In this document: in pieces, positions 1 through 8,333 of the stretch | Numbering within the stretch: the stretch's first letter is position 1 | Layout of the letters: each line of letters begins with the position of its first letter | NCBI GenBank assembly: GCA_947496835.1 | Contig: CANMFV010000005.1 | Span: 1-17,073, forward strand | Direction of reading: 5' to 3' | DNA: 17,073 nt | Origin: Flavobacteriales bacterium | GTDB taxonomy: Bacteria; Bacteroidota; Bacteroidia; Flavobacteriales_D; Crocinitomicaceae | The notes under the pieces: generated by a model | The model's input: the letters and a program-made list of their open reading frames with translations, nothing else | The model's database searches: none | What the model was told of the DNA's origin: nothing | Program-made: the position numbers and the translations under genes

Positions 1-1
1 C

Positions 2-130
2 ATCAACGTTGCTGATCGTTATGTTCAAGACAATCAAATAGATCGGAACGTACGATTTGATATCATATCAATCGTTCACAATCAATTTCAAACAAGCATC
101 GAACACATTGCCGATGCTTTTTCTGCATAA
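2..130 (+). CDS. YraN-like (UPF0102) family protein, C-terminal fragment
   Basis: This is the last 42 codons and TAA stop of a gene that enters from the left edge. The reading frame is open from the first complete codon. The residues include RNVRFDIISI followed about 13 residues later by IEHIADAF. That matches the end of the UPF0102/YraN family, where a strand of the form RFDII(A/S) precedes a final EHI.nAF helix. The family has a Holliday-junction-resolvase-like endonuclease fold of about 120 residues; its exact cellular role is not settled. The catalytic acidic residues would lie upstream, outside the window, so activity cannot be judged. It converges on the lpd gene with only 4 bp between the two stop codons. 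The assignment rests on a short tail, so it is probable rather than certain. Confidence 0.6.
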   Translation: MNVADRYVQDNQIDRNVRFDIISIVHNQFQTSIEHIADAFSA

Positions 131-134
131 GTTT

Positions 135-1538
135 TTAGATGTGTAAAGCGCGATTATCCGTAGCGGCTAATGCTGCTTCTTTCAACGCTTCTGAATACGT
201 TGGGTGGCCATGACAAATGCGCGCAATATCCTCTGCTGAAGCACGGTATTCCATCGCTGTTACTGCTTCCATAATTAAGTCAGCAGCTCTAGGTGCAATC
301 ATGTGTACGCCAAGAATCTCGTCTGTTTTTTCATCTGCTAACACTTTGATGAATCCACTGGTATCCATACTTGCTCTCGCTCTTCCTAATGCTTTGATAG
401 GGAAACTTCCTGCTTTGTAAGCAATTCCAGCAGCTTTCAATTCTTCTTCTGTTTTTCCAACAGCAGCAATTTCCGGCCATGTATACACAACTCCTGGAAT
501 CAAATTATAATTGATGTGCGGTTTTTGTCCGGCAATCATTTCTGCTACAAATACACCTTCTTCTTCTGCTTTGTGTGCGAGCATTGCTCCGCGCACTACA
601 TCACCGATAGCGTAGATGTGACTCATTTTTGTTTGTAGGTGATCATTGACTTCACTTTGACCTCTATCTGTTGCGCTTAGACCAGCTTTCTCTAGGTTCA
701 ATCCTTCCGTATATGCTTTTCTTCCAACTGCCACAAGACAATAGTCTGCTTCAAGTGTTACTGTTTCACCTTTTTTATTTTCAGCGGTTAACACTACTTT
801 TTTACCTTTATTTTCTACTTTCACCACGCGGTGCTCCATGTGGAATTTGAATCCTTCTTTCTTAAGAATTTTGGTAAATTCTTTGCCAATTCCTGCATCC
901 ATTGTTGGAAGAATTGTTGGGGCAAATTCAACTACTTCAACTTCTGCTCCTAACCTTGCGTAAACTGAACCAAGTTCGAGTCCAATAACACCACCACCAA
1001 TCACCAACATTCTTTTAGGAATTTCAGTCATATTCAGTGCTTCCGTGGAAGTAATGATGCGTTTTTTATCCGGTTCCATCCCTGGGAAAAAGTTTGGTTT
1101 TGAACCTGTTGCTATAACGATGTTTTTTCCTTGAAGGGCGGTTTCTGTTCCATCTGTTCCTTTCACCAAAATGGTATTGGCATCTGCAAAAGAACCAAGT
1201 CCGTGAAAAACAGTTACTTTATTTTTATCCATTAAAAATTTAACACCCGCACACGTTTGACTAACCACTTCATTTTTTCGATTGATCATTTGGGTCAAGT
1301 TTGCCTTTAATCCAGTTATTTCAATTCCGTGAGTTTGGAAATTATGCTGTGCATTGTGAAAATGCTCAGATGAATCTAATAGTGCCTTAGATGGGATACA
1401 ACCCACATTTAAACAGGTACCACCAAGTGTGTTGTATTTTTCTACCAGTGCTGTTTTTAGTCCTAGTTGTGCACATCGAAGTGCTGAAACATATCCACCT
1501 GGACCCGATCCTACTACAATTACATCAAAAGCGTTCAT
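135..1538 (-). CDS. lpdA: Dihydrolipoyl dehydrogenase (E3 component)
   Basis: This flavoenzyme reoxidises dihydrolipoamide with NAD+ in the pyruvate and 2-oxoglutarate dehydrogenase complexes, and often in the glycine cleavage system, in the cytoplasm. From ATG 1538 the product is 467 residues, normal for the family. Visible motifs are the FAD-binding GSGPGG (10-15), the redox-active disulfide C42-LNVG-C47, the NAD-binding GGGVIG (181-186), the second FAD contact IGD (311-313), and the C-terminal catalytic pair His445/Glu450 in HPTYSE. The frame can be extended nine codons to an ATG at 1565, but the family begins right at the FAD motif and a perfect TAnnTTTG box lies between the two starts, so 1538 is preferred. 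No other dehydrogenase-complex subunit is adjacent, so which complex it serves is not shown. Confidence 0.96.
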   Translation of the reverse strand: MNAFDVIVVGSGPGGYVSALRCAQLGLKTALVEKYNTLGGTCLNVGCIPSKALLDSSEHFHNAQHNFQTHGIEITGLKANLTQMINRKNEVVSQTCAGVKFLMDKNKVTVFHGLGSFADANTILVKGTDGTETALQGKNIVIATGSKPNFFPGMEPDKKRIITSTEALNMTEIPKRMLVIGGGVIGLELGSVYARLGAEVEVVEFAPTILPTMDAGIGKEFTKILKKEGFKFHMEHRVVKVENKGKKVVLTAENKKGETVTLEADYCLVAVGRKAYTEGLNLEKAGLSATDRGQSEVNDHLQTKMSHIYAIGDVVRGAMLAHKAEEEGVFVAEMIAGQKPHINYNLIPGVVYTWPEIAAVGKTEEELKAAGIAYKAGSFPIKALGRARASMDTSGFIKVLADEKTDEILGVHMIAPRAADLIMEAVTAMEYRASAEDIARICHGHPTYSEALKEAALAATDNRALHI

Positions 1539-1553
1539 CTCACAAATTTTCCT

Positions 1554-1561
1554 CAAAGTTA
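1554..1561 (-). promoter_or_regulatory. Bacteroidota -7 box (TAACTTTG) upstream of lpd
   Basis: On the minus strand this reads TAACTTTG, an exact match to the Bacteroidota -7 consensus TAnnTTTG. It ends 15 nt before the ATG at 1538. No convincing TTG/TTTG -33 element is visible at the expected distance. The box lies inside the alternative extended reading frame, which argues against the start at 1565. Confidence 0.5.
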
Positions 1562-1648
1562 GCACAACAATTCACAAGTTAAAAACAGAAAGGGGATATC
1601 CGTAAATAAAAAACAAACTCTTTTGTGAATTATACGTTTATCCTTTGG

Positions 1649-2443
1649 ATGAAAAATTATTTAATTATTGGATATGGCTGGTTGGGAAAAGCACTTTCTC
1701 TTGCCTTAAAAAATGATGGAGCGAACGTTTATTCCACTTCCACTGATGTCAAGAAACTCCAAGAAATGTTGTCAGATGGAATTTCTCCGATGCGGTTAAT
1801 CAAAGCCAATCAAATTGTTTCTTGGGAAGAAACGCCAAATAAAAACTTCGATGTGGTGATTATTACCTTTCCACCATTCGAGGGTGTGCTTGAATCCTTA
1901 AAGAATATGATGCCTTCGATTCAAGCCGACCTTGTGATTTTCACAAGTTCTACAGGTGTCTATTTGGATGAATCGAGGGTAATGGACGAATCATCCCCAG
2001 TCATTACATCACACCTTGTTTACCAAATGGAAGAGTGCATTCGATCGCTTGTGACTTGCAACTATATTGTCCTTCGTTTAGCGGGACACATTGGTCCAAA
2101 CCGTCATCCTGTGCGCTTTTTCTTGCGACACAAACGAGACATTAATAATGGACAGGCCCCTGTCAATTTAATCCACCAATCGGATGTAATAAAGGCAATT
2201 TCATGCGTATTGGTCAGCCCAAAACAAGATGAGATTTATAATGTATGCTGGCCTGAACATCCGACTAAGGAGCAGTACTATGGAAGCCTTGCACTTCAAT
2301 TGGGTACGGAAAAATTGGTCTTTTTAGAGGGGAATCATGGCAAGAAAATTGATGGGAGTAAGATAAACCGCGAAACAACGTTTAAATATGCTTATTCAAT
2401 TCACGTAATCAATGATTTAGATTTGAGAAAAGACAACATTTGA
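1649..2443 (+). CDS. Atypical SDR / NAD-dependent epimerase-like protein
   Basis: The 264-residue product opens with a Rossmann nucleotide-binding motif, IGYGWLG (7-13), directly after the first strand. Later it has the SDR-like strand FTSSTGVY (98-105), followed by an acidic stretch and the LIHQSDV segment (174-180) seen in extended/atypical SDR proteins of the YeeZ type. The usual catalytic YxxxK is not evident: Tyr125 is followed by QMEE, so Lys is replaced by Glu129. It may bind NAD(P) without normal SDR catalysis, or use a different arrangement. A GTG at 1625 extends the frame by eight codons, but the ATG at 1649 places the Rossmann strand at the very N-terminus as usual. It is divergent from lpd and is followed by the T9SS cargo gene, whose promoter overlaps its 3' end. 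The substrate is unknown. Confidence 0.75.
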   Translation: MKNYLIIGYGWLGKALSLALKNDGANVYSTSTDVKKLQEMLSDGISPMRLIKANQIVSWEETPNKNFDVVIITFPPFEGVLESLKNMMPSIQADLVIFTSSTGVYLDESRVMDESSPVITSHLVYQMEECIRSLVTCNYIVLRLAGHIGPNRHPVRFFLRHKRDINNGQAPVNLIHQSDVIKAISCVLVSPKQDEIYNVCWPEHPTKEQYYGSLALQLGTEKLVFLEGNHGKKIDGSKINRETTFKYAYSIHVINDLDLRKDNI

Positions 2444-2453
2444 CCTATTTTTA
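2422..2453 (+). promoter_or_regulatory. Bacteroidota promoter for the PKD/T9SS gene
   Basis: A TTTG at 2422-2425, a 20-nt spacer and TATTTTTA at 2446-2453 match TTTG-N19/20-TAnnTTTG with one mismatch in the -7 box. The box ends 15 nt before the ATG at 2469. The promoter sits in the last codons of the upstream gene, so the 890-residue protein is probably transcribed on its own. Confidence 0.5.
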
Positions 2454-2468
2454 CGTCTAAGTAAGCAC

Positions 2469-5141
2469 ATGAAGAAACTCTACCTTATTTTTTTCTTTTT
2501 CATGATTTCCAACAGCTATGCTTCGCATATCATTGGCGGAGATATCTACTATGATTATTTGGGAAATAATCAGTACCGTTTTTTCATTACGTTATACCGC
2601 GATTGCAATTCATCAGGTGCGCAATACGATGACCCTCTTGCTTTAACGATTTACAAAGTAAACAATGTGTTTTTCGAAAACATTCTTGTTCCTTTCCCCG
2701 GAAGTGTAGTCTTACCGGTCAATTTCAATAATCCTTGCGCTACACCACCTTCCAATGTATGTGTGGAAAGAGCGATTTATACAACTGTTGTAACGCTACC
2801 TCCTACTCCCGGAGGTTATGATGTTTCCTATCAGCGATGTTGCCGTGGACCAAATATCACGAACTTATTGTTCCCAGACGATACAGGAATCACGCTCACA
2901 ACACATGTGCCTGGATCTGACACCGGTTTTACCGCGAACAGTAGCCCGCGATTCACAAATTATCCTCCAGTGTTACTTTGTAACAATGATGAACTTATTT
3001 TTAATCATGTCGCGACCGATCCGGATGGAGATCAGTTGGTTTATTCTTTGGTAACACCTTGGTCAGGTGCGACCTCAACGAATCCACAACCTACCCAAGC
3101 GCCCGCGCCGCCATATTTCCCAATACAATGGAATGGAGGCACGTTTAATGCACAACAACCTCTTGGTTCAGGATCTTCAACGGTGATTGATCCAACGACC
3201 GGCGTGCTGGTTGTTAATCCAAACATGATTGGATTATTTGTTGTAGGTGTTTGTGTAAAAGAATACAGAAATGGTGTTTTGGTTGGACAAACCGTCCGGG
3301 ATTTCTTGTTTCGTGTTTTTGATTGCAACATCGTTATGCAGGCCTTACTACCACTTCAAACTCAACTTCCAACGTTCGTTTCTTACTGTCAAGGGCTCAA
3401 TGTACAATTTGTGAATAATTCATACGGAGGAACCTCCTATGCTTGGAATTTTGGTGTGCCAAATATCTCAACTGATGTAAGTTCGCAATTTGCTCCTAAT
3501 TATACATTTTCGTCTCCCGGAAATTACAATGTTCAGTTAATTGTGAATCCAGGCATGCCTTGCACGGATACAGCGTACATGAATGTGATTGTAAACAATC
3601 CCCTTAGTGTATCTTGGACTGCGCAGGACTCCTTGTGTATACTGGGAAATAACTTTGATTTTATTGCGAACGTTTCCAATCCTGCTGCAAGTCTGACTTG
3701 GGTCTTGGATCCGAGTGCGAGTCAAACTTCTGGAACAGGAAATTCCTTGTTCAGCATCACTTTTTCTACTCCCGGCTACCACATAATAGAAGTAATTGCT
3801 GATGATGGCTTCTGTCAATTAAGTTATGTCGATTCTGTTTTTATTTTCGATCTTCCAACGAGTATCATTTCTGTTCCACCACTAATTGAGTGCCTTGGAT
3901 TCACCGTTCCGTTTGACAATAATTCTAGTTCGGCAATAAATTATTCATGGGATTTCAGTTTGGGATCTAACAGTATTGGACAAAGCAATGCAACGACCCC
4001 GACTTTTACCTTTCCAGCTCCTGGATTATATACGGTCCAGTTAATTGCAAGCTCTCATTCAACTTGTTCTGATACATCGGAAGTTCAAGTGACTATTAAC
4101 GAACCACTAGTCATGTCGATAAGTCATACGGATTCCTTGTGTATTGATTACACATTTGATTTTTTCGCCACGGTTTCTGGTCCAAGTAATGCAACGTATC
4201 AATGGGATTTCGGCATCCATGCGAATCCAAACACTTCTTCAGACTTAAGTGTACAAGGATTAAGTTACACACAGTCGGGAACAATGCCTGTTTATTTTAT
4301 TGGGCAGTATGACAATTGCACCGATACAGTCAGTTCGAATGTTCGCATCTTTGAACACGCTAGTATTGATTTCATGTTCATCAACACCTTGCAGTGCGCT
4401 CCGTCGCTTGCTCAATTTGTGAATTTAAGTCAATCAGATGTGCCTATTCAATACGTTTGGGACTTTGGTGACGGCAACACGTCCACCGCTGTAAATCCCA
4501 ATCATATTTACCTCAGCCCTGGAAATTATAGTGTTGGTTTAACCTTGAATCAGCTCTACGGATGTATGGATACACTTTATTTGATGAAACAAGACCTCGT
4601 CACGGTTAATCCGTCTCCAACTGCAGGATTTATGGTAAATCCAGAAAAGGTTGATGTTTGTCAAAATGTGGTTTCATTCTTTGATCAATCGATAGGAGCA
4701 ACAAACTATCAATATGTTTTTGACAATAGAGAGTATACATCAAACCTTGCAAGTTTCAGTCACGATTACGTCAATGCAGGATCGGATTACCCAATCCAGA
4801 TTGTATCCAATCAATATGGGTGTCGAGATACAGCAAGAAGAACGGTGATGGTTGAACCATTTTCCATTTATATCCCAAATACGTTTATTCCTGATCAGAA
4901 TAATCGCAACGAATTATTTATTCCCGTTACTTCTTTTGATGTAGTCGCATGGGATTTAGGAATCTATAATCGCTGGGGAGAGGCGATATTTCGAACAAAT
5001 GACCCGTTGCAAGCGTGGGATGGACAATTGAATGGTGTTATGTGTCAAGATGGTTTGTATAGCTATAAACTAAAATTCCGTTCCTGTGACAAACCGTATA
5101 TTTGGCAGCAAGTAGATGGATTTGTTACGTTGATTCGGTAG
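2469..5141 (+). CDS. Secreted PKD-repeat protein, gliding-motility/T9SS type B C-terminus
   Basis: The 890-residue product has a signal peptide (about 1-19, cleavage near YAS/H). A beta-rich N-terminal region (20-290) contains a calcium-site-like DPDGD at 184-188. Six PKD/Ig-like domains span about 300-797; the clearest have the core W-x-F/D and a PG-x-Y-x-V-x-L strand (348-357, 517-526, 684-693). Each domain has one cysteine pair 54-59 residues apart: 307/365, 390/449, 475/533, 558/617, 643/699, 731/785. The last ~90 residues (YIPNTFIPD, IYNRWGE, AWDG, DGLYSYKL) are the CHU_C-type gliding-motility-associated domain that routes proteins through the type IX secretion system. A cell-surface or released adhesin-like role is inference; no enzymatic domain is seen. 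Its TAG stop abuts the stop of lptB with no base between. Confidence 0.88.
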   Translation: MKKLYLIFFFFMISNSYASHIIGGDIYYDYLGNNQYRFFITLYRDCNSSGAQYDDPLALTIYKVNNVFFENILVPFPGSVVLPVNFNNPCATPPSNVCVERAIYTTVVTLPPTPGGYDVSYQRCCRGPNITNLLFPDDTGITLTTHVPGSDTGFTANSSPRFTNYPPVLLCNNDELIFNHVATDPDGDQLVYSLVTPWSGATSTNPQPTQAPAPPYFPIQWNGGTFNAQQPLGSGSSTVIDPTTGVLVVNPNMIGLFVVGVCVKEYRNGVLVGQTVRDFLFRVFDCNIVMQALLPLQTQLPTFVSYCQGLNVQFVNNSYGGTSYAWNFGVPNISTDVSSQFAPNYTFSSPGNYNVQLIVNPGMPCTDTAYMNVIVNNPLSVSWTAQDSLCILGNNFDFIANVSNPAASLTWVLDPSASQTSGTGNSLFSITFSTPGYHIIEVIADDGFCQLSYVDSVFIFDLPTSIISVPPLIECLGFTVPFDNNSSSAINYSWDFSLGSNSIGQSNATTPTFTFPAPGLYTVQLIASSHSTCSDTSEVQVTINEPLVMSISHTDSLCIDYTFDFFATVSGPSNATYQWDFGIHANPNTSSDLSVQGLSYTQSGTMPVYFIGQYDNCTDTVSSNVRIFEHASIDFMFINTLQCAPSLAQFVNLSQSDVPIQYVWDFGDGNTSTAVNPNHIYLSPGNYSVGLTLNQLYGCMDTLYLMKQDLVTVNPSPTAGFMVNPEKVDVCQNVVSFFDQSIGATNYQYVFDNREYTSNLASFSHDYVNAGSDYPIQIVSNQYGCRDTARRTVMVEPFSIYIPNTFIPDQNNRNELFIPVTSFDVVAWDLGIYNRWGEAIFRTNDPLQAWDGQLNGVMCQDGLYSYKLKFRSCDKPYIWQQVDGFVTLIR

Positions 5142-5867
5142 TTATTTTCTAAGAACGAAATTTTGACCTAAGTATACTTTTCTTACCTGTTCATCTGATG
5201 CTAATTCTTCAGCTGTTCCAGACTTCAAAATACTTCCTTCAAAGAGTAAATAGGCACGATCGGTTATTGAAAGTGTTTCTTGAACGTTGTGGTCAGTAAT
5301 TAGAATGCCAATATTTCGTTTTTTCAATTCTGAAATGATGCTTTGAATGTCTTCAACAGCAATTGGATCAACCCCAGCAAATGGTTCGTCTAACAGGACA
5401 AATTTTGGATTCGTTGCCAAGGCTCTGGCTATTTCCGTCCTCCTCTTTTCACCACCAGACAAACGATTACCAAGATTTTTTCGCACATGTGTTAAACTAA
5501 ACTCTTCCAAAAGTTGTTCGAGTTTTTCATTTCGTTCATCTTTTGACATACTGGTCATTTCGAGAATCGCCATGATGTTATCTTCAACGCTCAATTTACG
5601 AAAAACAGAAACTTCTTGTGGGAGGTAACCAATTCCCATTTGCGCCCGTTTATACATGGGTAGTTTTGTGATTTCAACTTCATCTAAAAAGACGGAGCCT
5701 TCATCAGGACGAACCAATCCAACCATCATATAAAAGGATGTCGTTTTTCCAGCGCCATTTGGGCCTAAAAGACCAACGATTTCACCTTGATTTACTTCAA
5801 CAGAGACCCCATTAACAACCGGTCTGCCTTTGTATGTTTTACGAATATGTACAGTGTATAATTTCAC
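5142..5867 (-). CDS. lptB: LPS export ABC transporter ATP-binding protein LptB
   Basis: This is the cytoplasmic ATPase that powers extraction of lipopolysaccharide from the inner membrane with LptF/LptG, which are not in this window. The 241-residue length is normal for the family. Motifs present are Walker A GPNGAGKT (35-42), Q-loop Gln84 in YLPQE, signature LSGGE (136-140), Walker B FVLLDE (156-161), the LptB-typical FAGVDP after it, and the switch His193 in ITDHNV. The C-terminal VYLGQNF is also characteristic. The start is GTG at 5867; no ATG lies nearer than the core fold, and the N-terminus MKLYTVHIRKTYKGR fits homologues. It is the last gene of the tatC-DUF5686-lptB unit, 12 bp after the preceding stop. 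General branched-chain amino-acid ABC ATPases are related, but the motifs favour LptB. Confidence 0.93.
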   Translation of the reverse strand: MKLYTVHIRKTYKGRPVVNGVSVEVNQGEIVGLLGPNGAGKTTSFYMMVGLVRPDEGSVFLDEVEITKLPMYKRAQMGIGYLPQEVSVFRKLSVEDNIMAILEMTSMSKDERNEKLEQLLEEFSLTHVRKNLGNRLSGGEKRRTEIARALATNPKFVLLDEPFAGVDPIAVEDIQSIISELKKRNIGILITDHNVQETLSITDRAYLLFEGSILKSGTAEELASDEQVRKVYLGQNFVLRK

Positions 5868-5879
5868 AACACGAAGGTA

Positions 5880-8324
5880 TTAAAAATTCAACGCATAGCG
5901 TGCACGTATTCCAAATGGACTTTGTCCTAGTATTGGATGCGTCATTCTCCAAACAAGATCAACACGAATAACTTTCAATATATTCTCTATCCCAACAGAA
6001 GTTTCCATGTATGGAATGCCATTAAATCGTTTGACGAAATCAGGGATTAACATGGCTTGTTCATGTTTTTGACTAATGTCACCATAGAGAATCCTTCCTG
6101 TGGACACAAGGCGTAAATTTAATTTTTTCACCAAGGGAATCCGGTCAAAAAATAAACCTTCCCAATGATTTTCAATAAAACCCGTGATGTATTTGTCACT
6201 TATAAATTCCATAAAATTCAGCTTATTAAAAGTGCTGGTTAACAACCAAAGTGATTGATTTCCTTCATGTACTTTTAAAAATGGGTAGGCGGTAGTTCCA
6301 AAAATGTATCCAGCGGTTACACCATAGCGCATGCGCCCTAAGACACCCAATTGTGTGTTATGCTCCATTTGAAACTCAAGGCGCTGGTAATTGTATTCAC
6401 TCCCTAACAAATTTTTCATTCCGATGATCGCCTGAATAGAAAAAATTGGATAGGCTGATCGGACACTTGTTCGGTCAAAATAACCTGAAATAAACTCCTC
6501 GTCTTTTGTCCATCGCACACGTCCAATGAATTCAAATGTTTTAATGTTTGATACATTAGCAGTATCAAAATTGAGTACGCGCTGGTAATTGGCTAATCCC
6601 AGAGGCGTGTAACTTTTCCATTCGAATCCACCATATAAGATGAGGTCTTTTTTGATGTCCTTCTCTAAATTCACCCCAATTTTATTGACAAAGGTTAATT
6701 TATCGAAAGGCGCGGTATTAAATACGGTGGCAAAGGTACTACCCATTGAAGCAGCTGTTGGGGACTGTCCGATTTGCTCAATATCATAGGAATAGATTCC
6801 TGTGAGCATTCCACGTTTTTTAGGAGTAATATTGTAACGTATTTTTCCGGCGTATTTAAATTTTTCGTCTCCAAAACCATAGGCAACACGACCACCTAGT
6901 TCAAGCCTTTTAGAAAAATCATTGGAAGTCCTTAATGCCAATGCTACACGGTAATTCTCAACTGGGTTTATACTAATTAATGATGTCGCATTTCCAAGTT
7001 CAATTTTATTGAATTGAAAATACCCAGTTGTCGCGAAGTAAATTAATTTTTTCATTGATTTGTAAAAACTTGTTTTACTGAGTGAGTCGACCATCTCTTC
7101 GATGTGTTTTTCTTGAACATTTAATGTGACAGGGCGATTTTTTTGCCAATAATCAGCATTTCTTACTTTAGCACTGTCGCTAAATTCAACCGAATTAGTA
7201 GTGTAAAATGCGTTTTCTTTTGCTTCATTGATGACAAAGTCACTTCTTTTGCTGTATTTCCTGCCAAACATTCCCAAAACCTTAGATTCTTCCGTTAACC
7301 TAAATTCTAAAATCAAGCGTTCTTCAGTTAGCATCCATACTTCATTTTGAACTTGATCAAAAAAGTGCTCAAAGTAAAAATTTTGAATGTAGTTTAGGTT
7401 GGCATCGGGAGAAATGGAAGCCTTTATTTGTTTTACGGCATAAGTGGTGTCGTTAATCCACATTTCACCTGTGAAAGCAAGGTCTCCTGTTCTTTTGGGC
7501 TCAAAACGCAATTTGTAACACCAATCGGAGCCGATAAAAGTAGAATCTTCTAGAACAAATTGATAATACGATCGAGCGAATGGTGCGAGCGGACTGATAA
7601 AGGATTTATTAAATAAATCATAGATGTTGTCATAGACGTTTAAATCCAAGTACATGTCACCAAGGAACTGATTTACTTGAATGTTTTCAATTCCAGTGAT
7701 CTTGGTAGCTTGCACTACTTCCTTTTTCTGTTTTGGTTGATTTTTGTAATAAAAATCAGAGATAGATTCTGTTAAAATAACCGGTAAGTAGGTGTTTCCG
7801 TCACTTGTGGAATCTAAATAATTCATCACAAGATCCATTCGTTTTACGATTCCATTTTGTTGGAATTTCTCGCCAAGATTGTTGAGGTCTAATTGGATTT
7901 TATTGTAGAGCTTGTATTGATAAGCACCAAGTTTTTCTTTGTTATTGATGGGTTTATTGGCGATTACTTTTTTATGCAAAGCCACTGCTGGGGATTCGCT
8001 AGAAATCATCACAACCACATCTTTGTAATCAGTCGATTGGACAAGCATGGTAACATTGATTGTTTGTTCAATGTCCTTTTTAATTTTAAAGGATTGTGAT
8101 TGAAAACCGATGAATTGAATATTTATTGAATCGGTGGCATAATAACTTTGTAGAAAGTATGCACCTGTGGAATCGGTTAAATCTCCAATTTTCGTCCCGA
8201 CAAACCTCACTCGAGCAAAAGGAATTGGATCACCTTTGTCATCTTTCACATAACCCTTTACAGTGGTCGTTTGTGAAAATCCTAAAACAGGAAATAAAAA
8301 CAAAAGGAAGAGTAGGGATTTCAT
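5880..8324 (-). CDS. DUF5686 outer-membrane protein with carboxypeptidase-regulatory-like domain
   Basis: From ATG 8324 the product is 814 residues (a TTG at 8333 would add three). Residues 1-18 are a signal peptide ending GFS/QTTT, predicted to leave Gln at the mature N-terminus. Residues about 22-95 form a carboxypeptidase-regulatory-like beta-sandwich (VKGYVKDDKGDPIPFARV, then DSTGAYFL). The rest matches the DUF5686 architecture: a mixed central region with FTGEMWINDTTYAVKQI, then a C-terminal half rich in alternating amphipathic strands ending in IRARYALNF, with a terminal Phe as in outer-membrane beta-barrels. The function of the family is not established. It lies 9 bp after tatC and 12 bp before lptB, suggesting a cell-envelope role. 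It resembles a TonB-dependent receptor only in the N-terminal sandwich; no plug domain is visible. Confidence 0.85.
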   Translation of the reverse strand: MKSLLFLLFLFPVLGFSQTTTVKGYVKDDKGDPIPFARVRFVGTKIGDLTDSTGAYFLQSYYATDSINIQFIGFQSQSFKIKKDIEQTINVTMLVQSTDYKDVVVMISSESPAVALHKKVIANKPINNKEKLGAYQYKLYNKIQLDLNNLGEKFQQNGIVKRMDLVMNYLDSTSDGNTYLPVILTESISDFYYKNQPKQKKEVVQATKITGIENIQVNQFLGDMYLDLNVYDNIYDLFNKSFISPLAPFARSYYQFVLEDSTFIGSDWCYKLRFEPKRTGDLAFTGEMWINDTTYAVKQIKASISPDANLNYIQNFYFEHFFDQVQNEVWMLTEERLILEFRLTEESKVLGMFGRKYSKRSDFVINEAKENAFYTTNSVEFSDSAKVRNADYWQKNRPVTLNVQEKHIEEMVDSLSKTSFYKSMKKLIYFATTGYFQFNKIELGNATSLISINPVENYRVALALRTSNDFSKRLELGGRVAYGFGDEKFKYAGKIRYNITPKKRGMLTGIYSYDIEQIGQSPTAASMGSTFATVFNTAPFDKLTFVNKIGVNLEKDIKKDLILYGGFEWKSYTPLGLANYQRVLNFDTANVSNIKTFEFIGRVRWTKDEEFISGYFDRTSVRSAYPIFSIQAIIGMKNLLGSEYNYQRLEFQMEHNTQLGVLGRMRYGVTAGYIFGTTAYPFLKVHEGNQSLWLLTSTFNKLNFMEFISDKYITGFIENHWEGLFFDRIPLVKKLNLRLVSTGRILYGDISQKHEQAMLIPDFVKRFNGIPYMETSVGIENILKVIRVDLVWRMTHPILGQSPFGIRARYALNF

Positions 8325-8333
8325 ACGGACCAA

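Noticed and set aside
110..136. ATGC/GCAT hairpin followed by TTTTT at the YraN end
   Set aside because: Only four stem base pairs, partly in the coding sequence; not convincing as a terminator.
217..420. Plus-strand frame of 67 codons within lpd
   Set aside because: Antisense shadow of a highly conserved enzyme; no domain, promoter or start context of its own.
3041..3818. Two minus-strand frames within the PKD-repeat gene
   Set aside because: Opposite-strand shadows of a repetitive, codon-biased gene; no recognisable protein features.
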